From contig NZ_RPDH01000002.1 in the NCBI RefSeq assembly GCF_003813775.1, positions 1,488,001 through 1,552,000 of the forward strand: DNA of 64,000 bases, written 5' to 3'. This DNA is from Chitinophaga lutea. Its GTDB lineage: Bacteria; Bacteroidota; Bacteroidia; Chitinophagales; Chitinophagaceae. Under the pieces are notes generated by a model, which had not been told where the DNA came from, ran no database searches, and saw only the letters and a program-made list of their open reading frames with translations. The translations under genes were made by a program, and so were the position numbers. Below, piece by piece: positions 25,601 through 35,504 of this stretch (position 1 is its first letter; the number at the start of each line of letters is the position of its first letter).

Positions 25601-28600
25601 TTATACAGTTGCTTCTTCCATCTCTGCTTCCATCTCTTCTTCATAAACCCTCAATCCGGGGCGGCCGGTTATTTTTTCCTGTAAGAACTGGAATATCACA
25701 TACAGCACAGGAATAATAAATATGCCCAATATCACACCGGTCAACATACCGCCGATAGCGCTATAACCGATTGAATGGTTACCCACCGCGGATCCCTTCT
25801 GCACAAATACCAGGGGTATCAGACCTACGATGAAGGCAAATGAAGTCATCAGGATGGGGCGCAGCCTGGCTCTCGCCCCGGCCAGTGCCGATTCAAGCAG
25901 GCCCATGCCGTTGCGTCGTCGCTGCACGGCGAATTCCACTATCAGGATGGCGTTCTTCGCCAGCAGGCCTATCAACATGATCATACCGATCTGTACGTAG
26001 ATGTTATTGTCCAGACCGGCAAAACCGATGAAGGCGAATACACCCAGGATACCTGTGGGGATGGTCAGGATAACTGCGAGCGGCAATACATAACTTTCAT
26101 ATTGCGCTGCCAGCAGGAAGTATACGAACAGGATACTAAGCAGGAAGATGTAGATCTGCTGGTCGCCGGCGCTGATCTCTTCGCGGGTCGCGCCGGTCCA
26201 TTCGTACCCATATCCATTGGGCAAAGCCTGTTTTGCCGTTTCTTCAATGGCCTTGATGGCATCGCCGGTACTATAACCCGGTTTGGGCGTACCGTTGATA
26301 GTCACCGCATTGAACATGTTGTTACGCGTCACCGTTTCAGGACCGTATACACGCTTGAGGGTAACCAGTGATTTTACCGGCACCATCTCGCTCTGGACAT
26401 TCTTCACGTAAATGCCATCGAGCGAGTGGATATCCGTACGATAGGGTACGTCTGCCTGTGCTACCACACGATAGTATTTTCCGAAACGGTTAAAGTCCGA
26501 AACATAGCTGCTACCGTAGTATATCTGCAGGGTCTGCATCAGGTCGTTGATGGATACGCCTAACTGTTTGGCTTTGAAGTTATCTACTTCCACCCTGTAC
26601 TGGGGGTTGCCCGCAGAGAAGGTGGTGAAGGCTGCGCCGATCTCTTTTCTCTGCATCAACGCGCCGATAAAGGCCCATGCGTTATTACCCAGCTGGTCAA
26701 GCGGGCGGCCCTGCTTGTCCTGCAGCATGAACTCAAAGCCGCTCACGTTACCGAAGCCCTGCACGGTGGGGAAGTTGAAGAAGAAGGCGCTGGCGTCTTT
26801 CAGCTGGCTCGCCGGCCCGTACATCATTCCGGTAATCTGGTCGATATTCTCCACATCTCCCCTTTCACCTTTGTCTTTGAGGCGTATGAAGCCTGCGGCA
26901 TAAGGAGATGCGGCGGCATTGCTGATGAAGTTGAAGCCGTCCACCGTCCAGGTATGTTTCACGGATGGGAACTGGCGAAGCATCTCGTCTATTTTCTGGG
27001 TAGACTTGTGCGTTCTGTCCAGAGAGCTGCCCGGAGGCGTGTTCAGGGCATATAATACAAAGCCCTGGTCTTCCGTGGGAATAAAACCGGTAGGTGTTTT
27101 TCTGGCCAATATAAAAGCGCCGACGGTTACGATCACCAGGAGGCCGATGGCAATCGCCTTGCGGCGGATCAGGAAATTCAGGCTCTTGACATACCGGTTC
27201 GTCATGGAACGGAAACCGGCGTTAAAGGCATTAAAGAAACGGCTTCCGAATCCCGTCTTCTCGCCATGCTCGCCGTGTTCAGGTTTCAGGAACAGGGCGC
27301 ACAACGCGGGGCTCAGGGTCAATGCATTAATCGCAGAGATCATGATAGCAATGGCCAGCGTAAATGCGAATTGCCTGTAGAACACGCCTGCGGGGCCCTG
27401 CATAAAACCAACGGGTATGAATACCGCCATCATTACCAGGGTAATGGAAATAACGGCGCCTGATATTTCGTCCATCGACTTCAGCGTGGCTTTCCTTGCC
27501 GGCCATCGTGTTTGTTCCATCTTGGCGTGCACCGCTTCCACCACCACAATCGCGTCATCCACCACGATGCCGATTGCCAGCACCAGCGCGAACAGGGTTA
27601 GCAGGTTGATACTGAAACCAAACAGCTGCAGGAAGAAGAAGGTGCCTAAAATGGCCACCGGTACCGCAATGGCAGGGATCAACGTAGAACGGAAATCCTG
27701 CAGGAATATGTACACCACCAGGAACACCAGCAGAAATGCGATTACGAGCGTTTCACGGACCTGGTGTATGGAGGCGTCGAGGAAGTCCTTGGCGTTGTAC
27801 ATCACTTCCGTTTTCACGCCGGTAGGGAGCGTAGCTCTGAAATCCACCAGCAGTTTTTCTATGTTATCGAGGATCTCATTGGCGTTGGAGCCCGCTGTCT
27901 GAATGATAGCAAAGCCTGCGGCAGGCTTTCCATCCAGCAGGTTGTTGGCGCCGTAGTTGAGTGACCCGAACTCTATCCGGGCCACATCTTTCAGGCGCAG
28001 CATGGATCCGTCACTGTTGGCTTTAATGACAATATTCTCATAGTCTTCATTCAGGCTCAGCTTACCCTTGTATTTCAATACAAATTCAAAGGTTTCCGTG
28101 CTGTTTTCGCCCAAACGGCCGGGGGCCGATTCGATATTCTGATCCCTGATCGCGCTCAATACATCCTGTGGCGCAAGGTTATTGGCTGCCAGGCGGTCGG
28201 GCTTTAACCAGACGCGCATGGAATAATCCTTGGCGCCGAAAATCTGCGCCTGGGCTACACCGGGTACACGCTGAATCTGGGGAATCAGGTTGATCTTGAT
28301 ATAGTTCTGCAGAAACTTCTCATCGTATTCCTTGGGGTTTTCACTATACAACCCCATGAACATGATGAAACCGTTCTGTACTTTCTGCGTACTGATACCC
28401 GCCGTTACCACCTCTGAGGGTAGCTGGCTGGTGGCTTTGGATACCCTGTTCTGCACGTTCACGGCAGCGATATCCGGATCGGTCCCCTGTTTGAAATAGA
28501 CCGTCAACACCATGCTGCCGTCGTTATTGGAGTTGGAGGTCATGTAGGTCATGTTCTCCACCCCGTTCACCGCTTCCTCTATCGGGTTAGCTACGGAACG

Positions 28601-28774
28601 GGCCACTACTTCGGCGTTGGCACCGGGGTAGACGGCCGTCACCGTCACACTGGGCGGCGCGATGTCCGGAAACAACGTAACAGGCAGGGCAAAATATGAT
28701 ATGATGCCCAATAATAGCAGGATTATGGACACTACCGTAGAAAGGACCGGCCTTAATATAAATGTTCTTAACAT
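25601..28774 (-). CDS. RND multidrug efflux permease (HAE1/AcrB type)
   Basis: 1057-residue inner-membrane proton antiporter. N-terminal LRPVLSTVVSIILLLLGIISYFALPVTLFPDIAPPSVTV, the first transmembrane helix and porter entry. Proton relay residues are present: GIVVDDAIVVVE (the AcrB Asp407/Asp408 pair) and GLLAKNAILIVEF (Lys940 equivalent). Length matches AcrB-type pumps (about 1030-1060). The porter loops and the FNFPTVQGFGNVSGFEF segment match the HAE1 group, which exports hydrophobic drugs and dyes rather than metals. Encoded between its adaptor and outer-membrane factor. Confidence 0.97.
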   Translation of the reverse strand: MLRTFILRPVLSTVVSIILLLLGIISYFALPVTLFPDIAPPSVTVTAVYPGANAEVVARSVANPIEEAVNGVENMTYMTSNSNNDGSMVLTVYFKQGTDPDIAAVNVQNRVSKATSQLPSEVVTAGISTQKVQNGFIMFMGLYSENPKEYDEKFLQNYIKINLIPQIQRVPGVAQAQIFGAKDYSMRVWLKPDRLAANNLAPQDVLSAIRDQNIESAPGRLGENSTETFEFVLKYKGKLSLNEDYENIVIKANSDGSMLRLKDVARIEFGSLNYGANNLLDGKPAAGFAIIQTAGSNANEILDNIEKLLVDFRATLPTGVKTEVMYNAKDFLDASIHQVRETLVIAFLLVFLVVYIFLQDFRSTLIPAIAVPVAILGTFFFLQLFGFSINLLTLFALVLAIGIVVDDAIVVVEAVHAKMEQTRWPARKATLKSMDEISGAVISITLVMMAVFIPVGFMQGPAGVFYRQFAFTLAIAIMISAINALTLSPALCALFLKPEHGEHGEKTGFGSRFFNAFNAGFRSMTNRYVKSLNFLIRRKAIAIGLLVIVTVGAFILARKTPTGFIPTEDQGFVLYALNTPPGSSLDRTHKSTQKIDEMLRQFPSVKHTWTVDGFNFISNAAASPYAAGFIRLKDKGERGDVENIDQITGMMYGPASQLKDASAFFFNFPTVQGFGNVSGFEFMLQDKQGRPLDQLGNNAWAFIGALMQRKEIGAAFTTFSAGNPQYRVEVDNFKAKQLGVSINDLMQTLQIYYGSSYVSDFNRFGKYYRVVAQADVPYRTDIHSLDGIYVKNVQSEMVPVKSLVTLKRVYGPETVTRNNMFNAVTINGTPKPGYSTGDAIKAIEETAKQALPNGYGYEWTGATREEISAGDQQIYIFLLSILFVYFLLAAQYESYVLPLAVILTIPTGILGVFAFIGFAGLDNNIYVQIGMIMLIGLLAKNAILIVEFAVQRRRNGMGLLESALAGARARLRPILMTSFAFIVGLIPLVFVQKGSAVGNHSIGYSAIGGMLTGVILGIFIIPVLYVIFQFLQEKITGRPGLRVYEEEMEAEMEEATV

Positions 28775-28850
28775 GATAAATTCACTTTTAGATCGTAAGT
28801 AAAATTGATTGCCGCAGGTCGTACTTTACAATGAAAGTATCGCCTGTTAC

Positions 28851-30032
28851 TTACAATGGTTTTGACTTGAGCACACTATCTGCCGGTACCAGCTGCGGTG
28901 TGATGACAGCGCCGTCCCTTAAACTGCCCGTTCCGGACAGAACGATCTTTTCGCCCGCTTTCAGGCCCTCGCTTACAAAATAAAGGTTGGCCGTTTTTCC
29001 GGCGATCCTGATGGGCCGGCTTGCCACTTTATTGCTATCGGCTACGGTATATACCAGCACCTTGTCCTGGATCTCGAATGTAGCTTCCTGCGGTATCGTA
29101 ACGGCGGTGGGAACTTCCTGTGCGAATCTTACTTTACCTGTGTTGCCGGTACGGAGTACGCCATCGGCATTCGGGAAGGTGGCACGGAAACTGATAGCGC
29201 CGGTCGTTTTATTGAACTGACCTTCTATCGCCCCTATTTTTCCTTTCTGGGCGAACGAACTGTTATCCGCCAGTATCAGCTCTACGGGCGGTGCATTCTT
29301 CAGCTTCTCTTCGATCGTCTTACCCGGGAAGTTGTTTTTGAATGTGATGAAGTCCGCTTCGCTCATTGAAAAGTAAGCGTACATTTCACGTACTTCGGAA
29401 AGCACGGTGAGAGGCTGGGCATCGATGTTGCTTACAAGGGCCCCTACTTTGTAAGGAATCCTTCCTATGTAACCGCTCACGGGTGCGGTAACCAGGGTAT
29501 AGCCTACATTGATCCGCGCGCTGCCTACCGCCGCTTTAGCCTGGGCCAATGCGGCTTTCGCTACCTCGTAGTTTGCCTTGGCCGTTTTTAACTGCACGTC
29601 GGAAACCACGTTGCTGGCAACCAGGGGGGCCAGGCGGTCCACTTCCACCTGCGCCTTTTCCACGTTAGCCTGTGCTGCCAACTGGTTCGAACTGGCACCG
29701 TTCAATTGTTCAGCATATACTTTCGGATCTATTTTAAACAGCGGCTGCCCTGCTTTTACATAGGCGCCTTCGTCTACAAATATCTTTTCCAGATAGCCGG
29801 ATACCTGCGGGCGCACGTCTACATTCACCTTTCCTTCCAGCGAAGCGGGAAATTCCAGGTAAGTGGTAGCCGGGGCCGATGTAACCACCATCACCGGCAG
29901 CTGCGGGGGCCCTTGCTGGGGCGGACCTGCCTGGGGAGATGAACAGCCGTATAATAACACAGCCAACATCAGGATGCCGGGCAAGTAACGGAGTGGCTTA
30001 TGTGTGATCATTTTTTTCAGTAATAGTTTCAT
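28851..30032 (-). CDS. RND efflux periplasmic adaptor lipoprotein
   Basis: 393-residue membrane-fusion protein of the AcrA/MexA type. A lipoprotein signal (MLAVLLYGC) anchors it to the inner membrane; two ATGs (MKLLLKK and MITHKP) could start it. The lipoyl half-motifs VDVRPQVSGYLEKIFVDEGAYVKAGQPLFKID and the mirrored YTLVTAPVSGYIGRIPYKVGALV surround a coiled-coil hairpin (ASSNQLAAQANVEKAQVEVDRLAPLV). First gene of the efflux operon; the permease starts 76 bases later. Confidence 0.95.
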   Translation of the reverse strand: MKLLLKKMITHKPLRYLPGILMLAVLLYGCSSPQAGPPQQGPPQLPVMVVTSAPATTYLEFPASLEGKVNVDVRPQVSGYLEKIFVDEGAYVKAGQPLFKIDPKVYAEQLNGASSNQLAAQANVEKAQVEVDRLAPLVASNVVSDVQLKTAKANYEVAKAALAQAKAAVGSARINVGYTLVTAPVSGYIGRIPYKVGALVSNIDAQPLTVLSEVREMYAYFSMSEADFITFKNNFPGKTIEEKLKNAPPVELILADNSSFAQKGKIGAIEGQFNKTTGAISFRATFPNADGVLRTGNTGKVRFAQEVPTAVTIPQEATFEIQDKVLVYTVADSNKVASRPIRIAGKTANLYFVSEGLKAGEKIVLSGTGSLRDGAVITPQLVPADSVLKSKPL

Positions 30033-30441
30033 GTGTTATTGTGTTATAGAATTTAATGTGAGTCCGGTTTAAGCGGTCAAGGCAGATATGATGCTGAACA
30101 TATCGCCGTTAACCGATTAATACCTGGTATGCTGTACTTGCTGTTTCAACGTTCATCATAAACTATTTCAATATCGTCGACCTCATACACGATGCATGCC
30201 TTCCGCTTTTTTTATGCAAAAAAGCGATTGACATAACGGAACATCCAGGCATGTAAGTACCTGTGTATCCAGAACATGGTGTGAAAAAAGGAAGACTGCG
30301 CTACTGCCTGGGCTTGCAGTAGTAGGATCCGTAACTTCTGAAACGCTGCTTAGATTGCTGTTATAAAAGCGGCGTTGGGCTGTTACAGGTCATTACATGA
30401 CTTTCATAGTTCGATGTATTGATGCGTTGCAATTGACATGG

Positions 30442-30449
30442 CAAAGGTA
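30442..30449 (-). promoter_or_regulatory. Candidate -7 box of the efflux operon
   Basis: TACCTTTG on the minus strand, exact TAnnTTTG. A TTTG sits at 30468-30465 but only 15 bases away, so the promoter is not ideal. The implied leader to the adaptor start is about 400 bases; the rest of the 30033-30488 gap has no gene I can support. Confidence 0.35.
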
Positions 30450-30488
30450 AAAAGTTACTTCATTCAAAGTACGTTCCATATCGCGGGA

Positions 30489-31373
30489 TTAATTGTACTT
30501 TTCGCGGATTGTCTTTTGGAACAATGCGGGGGTCTGCCCCGTATGTTTTTTAAAGAATCTTGAAAAGTAGGCGTCGTCGTCGAAGTTCAGCTCGCCCGCG
30601 ATCTGCTTTACGGAGTGTTTCTGCCAGAACAGGAGACGCTTGGCTTCCATGATGCGTTTGGCGTCTATGATCTGCTTGGCGCTGCGCCCGATGGTACTTT
30701 TTACCGTGTCGTTGAGGTGCCCGGGCGTTACATGCAGCATTTCCGCATATTCGGATACCTGCACCTTCTCGCGGAAGTGCTCGTCGACCAGGATCTTGAA
30801 CTGTACGCCGAGGCTGTTCATGCTATTGTCCGGCCGGTAGATCTCGGGCGTTTCGGGCCGGGCGATGCGCCCGCAGGCAATGATGAACGCACTGAGCACG
30901 TTGCGGATGATGGCCTCCTTGCGCGGCCGGTCGTTCCGGAACTCGGCGAGCAGTATCCGGGCAAAGGCGAGCAACTCCTGCAGCTGGCCTTCTTCGAGCT
31001 GGAGCACGTTGTCTTTGAACACGCATTGCCAGCAGCTCAATACCCCCAGCGTTTCTGTAATGAGAAAGTCACGGGTAAAATACAACGCCAGTATCTCGGC
31101 GTCGGAACTGCGGTCGTGCTGGTGGATCTGCTCGGGGTCGAGCATGATCACCGCCGGGGCGTGAATGGTATGTTTTTCGAAATCGATATATTGGGTAATG
31201 CTGCCTTTGAGAAGTATGTCGATGGTATACCCGTCGTGCCGGTGCGGAATGTCAAACCCTTCCCAGTCGATATCACGGAGGTTAGCCAGCTGTATCAGAA
31301 ACTGCGACCCCTCGTCGCGGGCAGATTCCGCGAGATGGATAAGGGGAATATGGTGCGTTTTTGTGAGTTGCAT
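30489..31373 (-). CDS. AraC family transcriptional regulator
   Basis: 294 residues: an N-terminal cupin-like sensing domain (HRHDGYTIDILLKGSITQYIDFEKHTIHAPAVIMLDPEQIHQHDRS) and a C-terminal pair of helix-turn-helices at about 190-290 (VSEYAEMLHVTPGHLNDTVKSTIGRSAKQIID, then VKQIAGELNFDDDAYFSRFFKKHTGQTPALFQK). It lies immediately upstream of the RND efflux operon on the same strand and is probably its activator. It starts 63 bases after the MutS2-like gene. Confidence 0.94.
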   Translation of the reverse strand: MQLTKTHHIPLIHLAESARDEGSQFLIQLANLRDIDWEGFDIPHRHDGYTIDILLKGSITQYIDFEKHTIHAPAVIMLDPEQIHQHDRSSDAEILALYFTRDFLITETLGVLSCWQCVFKDNVLQLEEGQLQELLAFARILLAEFRNDRPRKEAIIRNVLSAFIIACGRIARPETPEIYRPDNSMNSLGVQFKILVDEHFREKVQVSEYAEMLHVTPGHLNDTVKSTIGRSAKQIIDAKRIMEAKRLLFWQKHSVKQIAGELNFDDDAYFSRFFKKHTGQTPALFQKTIREKYN

Positions 31374-31436
31374 GGGTCTGTGTTTTAGGTTAAATGTTCC
31401 GCTCCACCGGGAATAAACAGGCGTGTAAAGATACGG

Positions 31437-33542
31437 TTATTCTGCTTTCACCCGCTCCTGCACCAGTACCAGGTCGCTGATCTTGACCTGGATGGGAATG
31501 TTCCCGATCTGCACCACGGCCGTTTTGCCCCGCAGTTCGTTCACCTTTCCCACCTGGTTGTTGGTCCGGATTTTTACCCGGTCGCCTACCTTCACCTCTC
31601 CTTTCAATTCCTCGAATTTGTCCTGCACCTTTTTCTGCAGCTTGTCGTTATGGGCTTTTTCTTTTTTCCTGAACAGCAGCGCTTCGGCCTGTTTAATGAC
31701 CTTCTGCTTATCGTCTGTCCGTTTCCACTCTATCACGATCTGCTTCAGCTTCCGCTCCATCTCTTTCAGGTACTGAATTTCCTCTTCCCTGATCTTGTTC
31801 TGCAGCTTTAATATGGTGTACTGCTGCTGGGTACGTTCCTTGTCGGACAAAGTTTCGTATTCCTTTTTCAGCCGTTCGTTCTCCTTGAGGAGTTTCTGCA
31901 GCTCTCTTTCGCGGCTTTCCACCTTCTGAAGGTCCTGCTCGGCTTTATTGAGCAGTTTATCGAGGCGGAAGTGCCCTTCGTCTACCAGTTTTCGCGCCCT
32001 GGCGATCAGCGCGGGGTCGAGCCCTATCCGCTGGGCAATGGAAAAGGTGTAGGAGCTGCCGGGCTTGCCAACCAGCAGTTTGTACATGGGCTGGAGGTTT
32101 TCTTCGTCGAAACCCATGGCCGCATTTACAATGCCCTTCACTTTTCCAGCCATGATCTTGAGGTTGAGGTAGTGCGTGGTAACGATGCCGAAGGCATGTT
32201 TACGCGCCAGCTCTTCCATGATCACTTCGGCAAAGGCGCCGCCCAGGTTGGGGTCGGAGCCGCTGCCCAGCTCATCTATAAAGAACAGGGTTTTACCGTT
32301 CGCATTTTCCATGAAATACTTCATGTTTTTCAGGTGCGAGCTGTATGTGCTCAGTTCGAATTCCAGGCTCTGGGTGTCGCCGATGTGGATCATCAGGTTC
32401 CGGAAAATGCCCAGCTGGCTGGTGGGATGCACCGGCACCAGCAGGCCGGCCTGCAGCATCAGCTGGATGAGCCCGACCGTTTTGAGGGTCACCGTTTTAC
32501 CCCCGGCGTTGGGCCCGCTGATCACCAGGATATGGTTATCCTTGTTGAGCGTCAGGCTGACGGGGATGGTGGGTTTGCCCTGTTTCTGGTTGTATAACAA
32601 CAGCAACGGATGATAGGCCTCTACCAGGTGCACCTGCGAGTGGGGCACGAGCATCGGGTAGTTCCCGTTAATATCGAGGGCCAGCCGGGCTTTTGCCCGG
32701 ATGAAATCGAATATGCCGAGAATATCGTGATACCCCTGTAGCAGCGTGTGGTGTTTGGCCAGGTCTGCGGTAAGGGTGCGGAGAATCTTGTATACTTCGC
32801 GCTGTTCGTCGCGCTCGAGCGAAAACACCTCGTTGTTCAGCTGGATGGTTTCTTCCGGTTCCAGGAACGACGTGCGGCGGGTGTCTGACTCGCCGTGCAG
32901 GATGCCTTTCACCATGCGTTTGTGCTCGGCGAAGATGGCCACTACCCTGCGGCCGTTGAGGAAACTCTCCTCGATGTCGGCCAGGTAGCCCTGTTTTTGC
33001 AGTTTCGACAAAATGCGGTCGAACACCCGGCGCAGTTCGGTGCGTTTACGGAAGAGCGACATCCTGATCTTGGCCAGTTCGGGGGTGGCATTGTCGCGCA
33101 CCTGCCCCACCTCGTCCAGCACCGCATCTATCAGCGCCACTATTTTCTTTTCGTAATGGGTGCCCGCGATCACCTCGTAAAGGCCGGCATATGTCACTTT
33201 TCTGTCAGCATCGAAAAAGCGGACGATGCTATGCATGCTTTCCGCGAGCTTGCGCAGCTGCATGAACTGTTCGCCGCTGAGAACGGCCCCCTGGATATCG
33301 AGGAGCCGCAGTTCCTGCCGCAGGTTCAGCACGTAATCGTTGGGAAAATGCTGCTGCAGCAGCACCAGCTGCTTGTACTCGTGCGCCTGCTGCAGCGCCG
33401 ATTTTACGTAATCTATATGTGTGTGCAGGCGCAGCTCTTCTGCCATCTGCTTACCTAACTCCGTTTTACAGTGCTCGCCCAGGAGCACTTTTACCTTGTC
33501 AAATTCCAGTTGCACCAGCGCCGACTCCGGAAAATATTTCAC
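31437..33542 (-). CDS. mutS2: MutS2-like ATPase without Smr domain
   Basis: 701 residues. MutS core helices are followed by Walker A GPNAGGKT at 343-350 and Walker B LFFIDELGSGSDP near 420-432, then a long charged coiled coil (about 520-640, QDLQKVESRERELQKLLKENERLKKEYETL) and a KOW-like C-terminus (VKVGDRVKIRTNNQVGKVNELRGKTAVVQIG). Typical MutS2 proteins are about 780 residues and end in an Smr nuclease domain; here the protein stops after the KOW region, so any role in ribosome rescue or recombination suppression would be without that nuclease. No frameshift is visible: the stop is followed by intergenic sequence. Confidence 0.9.
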   Translation of the reverse strand: MKYFPESALVQLEFDKVKVLLGEHCKTELGKQMAEELRLHTHIDYVKSALQQAHEYKQLVLLQQHFPNDYVLNLRQELRLLDIQGAVLSGEQFMQLRKLAESMHSIVRFFDADRKVTYAGLYEVIAGTHYEKKIVALIDAVLDEVGQVRDNATPELAKIRMSLFRKRTELRRVFDRILSKLQKQGYLADIEESFLNGRRVVAIFAEHKRMVKGILHGESDTRRTSFLEPEETIQLNNEVFSLERDEQREVYKILRTLTADLAKHHTLLQGYHDILGIFDFIRAKARLALDINGNYPMLVPHSQVHLVEAYHPLLLLYNQKQGKPTIPVSLTLNKDNHILVISGPNAGGKTVTLKTVGLIQLMLQAGLLVPVHPTSQLGIFRNLMIHIGDTQSLEFELSTYSSHLKNMKYFMENANGKTLFFIDELGSGSDPNLGGAFAEVIMEELARKHAFGIVTTHYLNLKIMAGKVKGIVNAAMGFDEENLQPMYKLLVGKPGSSYTFSIAQRIGLDPALIARARKLVDEGHFRLDKLLNKAEQDLQKVESRERELQKLLKENERLKKEYETLSDKERTQQQYTILKLQNKIREEEIQYLKEMERKLKQIVIEWKRTDDKQKVIKQAEALLFRKKEKAHNDKLQKKVQDKFEELKGEVKVGDRVKIRTNNQVGKVNELRGKTAVVQIGNIPIQVKISDLVLVQERVKAE

Positions 33543-33804
33543 CTTCTTGTCAATTTAATTATTTCGGCTACCGGCCCAATTGCAGCCTTTTTTCCTTTTT
33601 TCGTACCGCAAAATTGGCCGGTTTGCCTCAATTGATAAAAAATGTTTGATCAACCGGCAGCGACGAATGACAAATGCAGTTCATCATCCGCCACTTTCCG
33701 GAAAAGAATGTTAAAGTTACTTAACTTGTTGATCCAAAGCTCTGCAAATGTCGTAATTTGATATATGCCGGAGAAACGGCCGGCAATAACAAATCGCTAA
33801 CAAC

Positions 33805-34446
33805 ATGAAATACGTGATGCTCCTGTGCCTGATGGCTTCCAGCCTGGTTTCGTGCGCACAGAACGGTAAAAAAGTAAATGAACCCGGGGATATGACCATT
33901 CAAAAAGATCAAAAAACAGCGGAAGCCGTGTTTGGAAACGGCTGCTTCTGGTGCACAGAAGCCATTTTTCAGCAACTGGAAGGGGTATTGAAAGTGGAAT
34001 CGGGGTATTCCGGCGGCGCCAACCCCAACCCCACCTACGAAGAAGTGTGTACGGGCACTACCGGCCATGCCGAGGTGATCAGGCTTACCTACGACCCGGC
34101 CAAAATCAATTACGCCACCCTGCTGGAGGCATTCTGGGCAAGCCACGACCCCACCACCCTCAACCGCCAGGGCAACGACGTGGGAACGCAGTACCGGTCC
34201 GTGGTGTTTTACGGGAACGAGGAGGAACGGAAGGAAGCGGAATACTATAAAAAGAAGCTGCAGGAATCCGGGGCGTACGACAAACCCATTGTCACGGAAA
34301 TATCACCCCTGAAAACGTTCTATGTGGCCGAAAACTACCATCAGAACTATTACAACCAGAACGGCTCGGCGCCCTACTGTCATTATGTGATCCGGCCGAA
34401 ACTGGACAAATTCAAAAAAGCCTTCGCGGATAAACTGAAGAAATAA
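33805..34446 (+). CDS. msrA: Exported peptide-methionine (S)-S-oxide reductase
   Basis: 213 residues. The MsrA core is clear: catalytic Cys47 in GNGCFWCTEAIF, SGYSGGANPNPTYEEVCTGTTGHAEVI, SHDPTTLNRQGNDVGTQYRS, and the C-terminal NYHQNYYNQN. An N-terminal signal with lipobox SLVSC (Cys17) makes it a lipoprotein, so it repairs oxidised methionine outside the cytoplasm. Most MsrA proteins are cytosolic. It reduces methionine S-sulphoxide using the thioredoxin or DsbD-type relay. It stands alone, convergent with the small membrane protein across a shared terminator. Confidence 0.96.
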   Translation: MKYVMLLCLMASSLVSCAQNGKKVNEPGDMTIQKDQKTAEAVFGNGCFWCTEAIFQQLEGVLKVESGYSGGANPNPTYEEVCTGTTGHAEVIRLTYDPAKINYATLLEAFWASHDPTTLNRQGNDVGTQYRSVVFYGNEEERKEAEYYKKKLQESGAYDKPIVTEISPLKTFYVAENYHQNYYNQNGSAPYCHYVIRPKLDKFKKAFADKLKK

Positions 34447-34473
34447 GACGGGGAACAACTTCCCGTAAATGCG

Positions 34474-34509
34474 AAAAAGGCCGGCCCGCTTGCGGGTCAG
34501 CCTTTTTTT
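34474..34509. terminator. Bidirectional terminator
   Basis: AAAAAGGC-cggCCCGCttGCGGGtca-GCCTTTTTTT between the convergent msrA and small membrane protein genes. A-run and T-run flank the stem, so it works on both strands. Confidence 0.85.
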
Positions 34510-34527
34510 GTTGTATAATTGTTGCTG

Positions 34528-34728
34528 TTACAGCACTTCGAGCTCTTTCACACCTTTGGTGAGCCATGACAATAAAAAATACGCGATTGCGGTGATTATC
34601 AGCACATATCCGGCAAATCCCATCGTCACCACCGCTTCGATGCTCATCCAGGTATAAAGTTCTGCGAAATAGGCAAATACCGCCATCAATACGCCGGCAA
34701 TGCCGCCTATAAGCGTGATAGTTTTCAT
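34528..34728 (-). CDS. Small two-helix membrane protein
   Basis: 66 residues from the ATG at 34728; the open frame continues upstream into non-coding sequence. Two transmembrane segments, about ITLIGGIAGVLMAVFAYF and AVVTMGFAGYVLIITAIAYFLL, with a short charged tail VKELEVL. Nothing identifies a function. The gene is separated from msrA by a bidirectional terminator. Confidence 0.65.
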   Translation of the reverse strand: MKTITLIGGIAGVLMAVFAYFAELYTWMSIEAVVTMGFAGYVLIITAIAYFLLSWLTKGVKELEVL

Positions 34729-34878
34729 CTGAGGTATTTTGGGTTGAAGGCAATAGTTATTCTTGGTCTGTCCACATTCTTTCCTTCCTATAACGTGCCA
34801 GAAATCCAAAAGTTTACAGCCCCCTAAAACTATTTTTAAATCGCGCTATAGTTATTAACTTGCCCGGACAATTGCGAT

Positions 34879-35421
34879 TTGTTGAAAAACTATTCTGACG
34901 CCACGTTAGTAGGCCAATTGCAGAAAAACAGTGAAGAGGCATTCCGGGAAATTTACGACCGGCACTGGAAATCGTTGTATGAAACAGCGTTTTACAAAGC
35001 AGGTCCCGAAGATGCCGGCGACCTGGTGCAGGAGATTTTCCTCTACCTGTGGAAAAATCGCAGCAACCTGCAACTGCAGGTACAACTGAACACCTACCTT
35101 CACGCCGCACTGCGCCACAAAATCATCGACCTTTACCGGCTGAAAACACAGCGGGGACTATACTATGAAAGCATGCTGCCGGCCAACCCGCAGGCAGCGC
35201 CGGATTATGAAACGAAGGAGCTCGACGGCATCATCCGCGCCACCATCCAGCGTATGCCTACCAGGATGCGCGAGATCTTTCTCCTCAACCGCGACGGCGA
35301 CCTTCCCTCTGCGGAAATAGCGCGCAAACTCTCCCTCTCCGACCAGACGGTGCGCAACCAGATCAGCACCGCCATCCACCGTATCCGCAAGGCCGTAGAC
35401 GCCTACCGCAACAGCCGTTGA
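34879..35421 (+). CDS. RNA polymerase ECF-type sigma factor (FecI-like), locus 1
   Basis: 180 residues, sigma-70 region 2 (LVGQLQKNSEEAFREIYDRHWKSLYETAFYK..AGDLVQEIFLYLW) and region 4 (RMREIFLLNRDGDLPSAEIARKLSLSDQTVRNQISTAIHRIRK). It begins with TTG (34879 or 34882); no ATG gives a full region 2. The next gene is its FecR anti-sigma, then a SusC with an STN signalling domain, so it should be released when that receptor binds its ligand and then drive transcription of the receptor operon. Confidence 0.93.
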   Translation: MLKNYSDATLVGQLQKNSEEAFREIYDRHWKSLYETAFYKAGPEDAGDLVQEIFLYLWKNRSNLQLQVQLNTYLHAALRHKIIDLYRLKTQRGLYYESMLPANPQAAPDYETKELDGIIRATIQRMPTRMREIFLLNRDGDLPSAEIARKLSLSDQTVRNQISTAIHRIRKAVDAYRNSR

Positions 35422-35504
35422 ACTTTTTTTTCCGCACCTCTGGTACAACCCGTTTTTTCGCCCGACTATAACCTGCCCATTCTATTACCTTAAACCACAT
35501 CACA

